From the NCBI GenBank assembly GCA_026874595.1, contig CM049306.1, positions 94,045,642 to 94,109,641 of the forward strand: 64,000 nt of DNA. The letters are read 5' to 3'. A program made the position numbers and the translations under genes. How positions within the stretch are numbered: the first letter of the stretch is position 1; each line of letters opens with the position of its first letter. Of this stretch, positions 63,076-64,000 are shown piece by piece. Below the pieces are notes generated by a model. The model had not been told where the DNA came from and did not search any database. It saw nothing but the letters and a program-made list of their open reading frames with translations. The DNA is from Sipunculus nudus (lineage: Eukaryota; Annelida; Sipuncula; Golfingiida; Sipunculidae).

Positions 63076-64000
63076 TTATCTTAACGCAGAAGATTAACGA
63101 ATAGAACATGGAATGTCACGGGACTCTATATTACAGAATAAAGATAAGCCACTTGCTGCTTACATACATAAGGTTCCGGATGATATTATGTCATATGGAT
63201 ATGCAGGATATTTCCGGATAAAGGGGTAGCCCAGGAACGCTTATAATAAAAGAAGCCCCTAGGTTGTATACATGAGAGACCCAAATGTAGGGTGGGTAAT
63301 TCCTTATGAAGGGATATTTCTAGCCGTGACAACCCGACTCAGTACAGTAGGCAATCGGATAATCGGGCTGGTTAGCCTACTCGAGTCGTGATACTAGTAA
63401 TATGGAGGAATGTATCGCAGTGGTCTTGCATCTGGTTGCATTCATATTGTGGTAAACGGCATATAATCTCAATATTGTGCTTAGAATGATGAATAAACAC
63501 AATAGTATATATGTGAGCTCGCAACCCTAAGTGAAACACGGTCTCCATGGACACGGGTCATTTCCTGTGTCGCCTGCAAGTTGCCTGCGTCATGTAACCC
63601 GTGCGAGCCATGCTTGTGTTCATGCGGTCATAAATTCAACAAACATGCCGAGGGGTTTACCAATGTGCTGGGTTAAACAGGAACTTTTCTCGCTCATATT
63701 TTATATTATTAGAAAGTACACAAAAATGCAAACTATTGGTCTGGTTTATGTTGAGTGACAGTGTACCTGTTGTCCATGAAGCGTTGTCAGAAATGACGAA
63801 AATATTTGCATCTTCATAAGGCCTTATAATGCGATCCTCAGACGTAGATGTCATGACACTCTGGCGCTAGTAATCTGGTCATAATGCCAGAGGGTCAATA
63901 TGACGCTAGGATATTTCTGGCTTTAAGTGTGTCACAGGGAAAGCGGGATAAACGGCTGACTAAAAGAGATTTCCGGATGAATTGACACCACACGGGTGTG
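63076..64000. other. No gene seen
   Basis: Short unrecognised ORFs on both strands up to the window edge. Confidence 0.4.

Overview
The window looks like mostly non-coding nuclear DNA from an invertebrate animal. It is AT-rich, carries long (TA)n tracts, has GT/AG introns, and contains many DNA-transposon remnants, a LINE tail, LTRs and foldback elements. Repeats of this type, together with a secreted polyhydroxybutyrate-depolymerase-like gene, suggest a marine lophotrochozoan, most likely a bivalve mollusc. That assignment is an inference; no lineage-diagnostic gene is present. No bacterial-style operon or CRISPR array was seen, and no intact tRNA or rRNA gene.

The one convincing host gene is on the minus strand at 46542-54393. 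It has two coding exons (53957-54393 and 46542-47346) separated by a 6.6 kb intron, and encodes 413 residues. The protein has a signal peptide, an alpha/beta-hydrolase domain of the Esterase_PHB (LpqC / feruloyl-esterase-like) type, and a hydrophobic C-terminal tail that looks like a GPI-attachment signal. The expected nucleophile motif G-x-S-x-G-G reads G-H-A-N-G-G, so the catalytic serine is alanine, while a matching Asp and His remain. This suggests a secreted or surface pseudoenzyme. Directly after its splice donor the intron holds about 13 diverged tandem copies of the last ~58 nt of exon 1 plus the donor. Many copies keep the reading frame and a GT donor. This exon-end/donor satellite is the most unusual structure in the window.

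The left third (2.7-23 kb) is built from mobile and duplicated DNA. A short element with 3-bp TTA duplications (2719-5496) was split by a 1.9 kb hAT-like element (3193-5103). A tandem segmental duplication follows (9370-17379 and 17380-21660). Its first copy contains a 3.3 kb CACTA/EnSpm-like element (12172-15475) with CACT(A/G) termini, palindromic subterminal motifs and an 89-bp satellite. That element encloses an exon-like ORF resembling the C-terminus of SAMD3-like multicopy animal proteins, plus an RNA-grade hairpin.

The middle (24-46 kb) has no recognisable gene. It holds a Penelope-like fragment between TA tracts, a 976-bp near-perfect foldback element, a solo LTR with target duplication, a tandem E-box pair and short GGGGCGGATCC elements. 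The right end (54.4-64 kb) holds a decayed LINE 3' end with a zf-RVT-type domain, a perfect 49-bp inverted repeat between TA tracts, a second LTR-like copy, and a tRNA-like SINE head. The mobile elements do not form a pathway with the esterase gene. The intron repeats may, however, affect its splicing.
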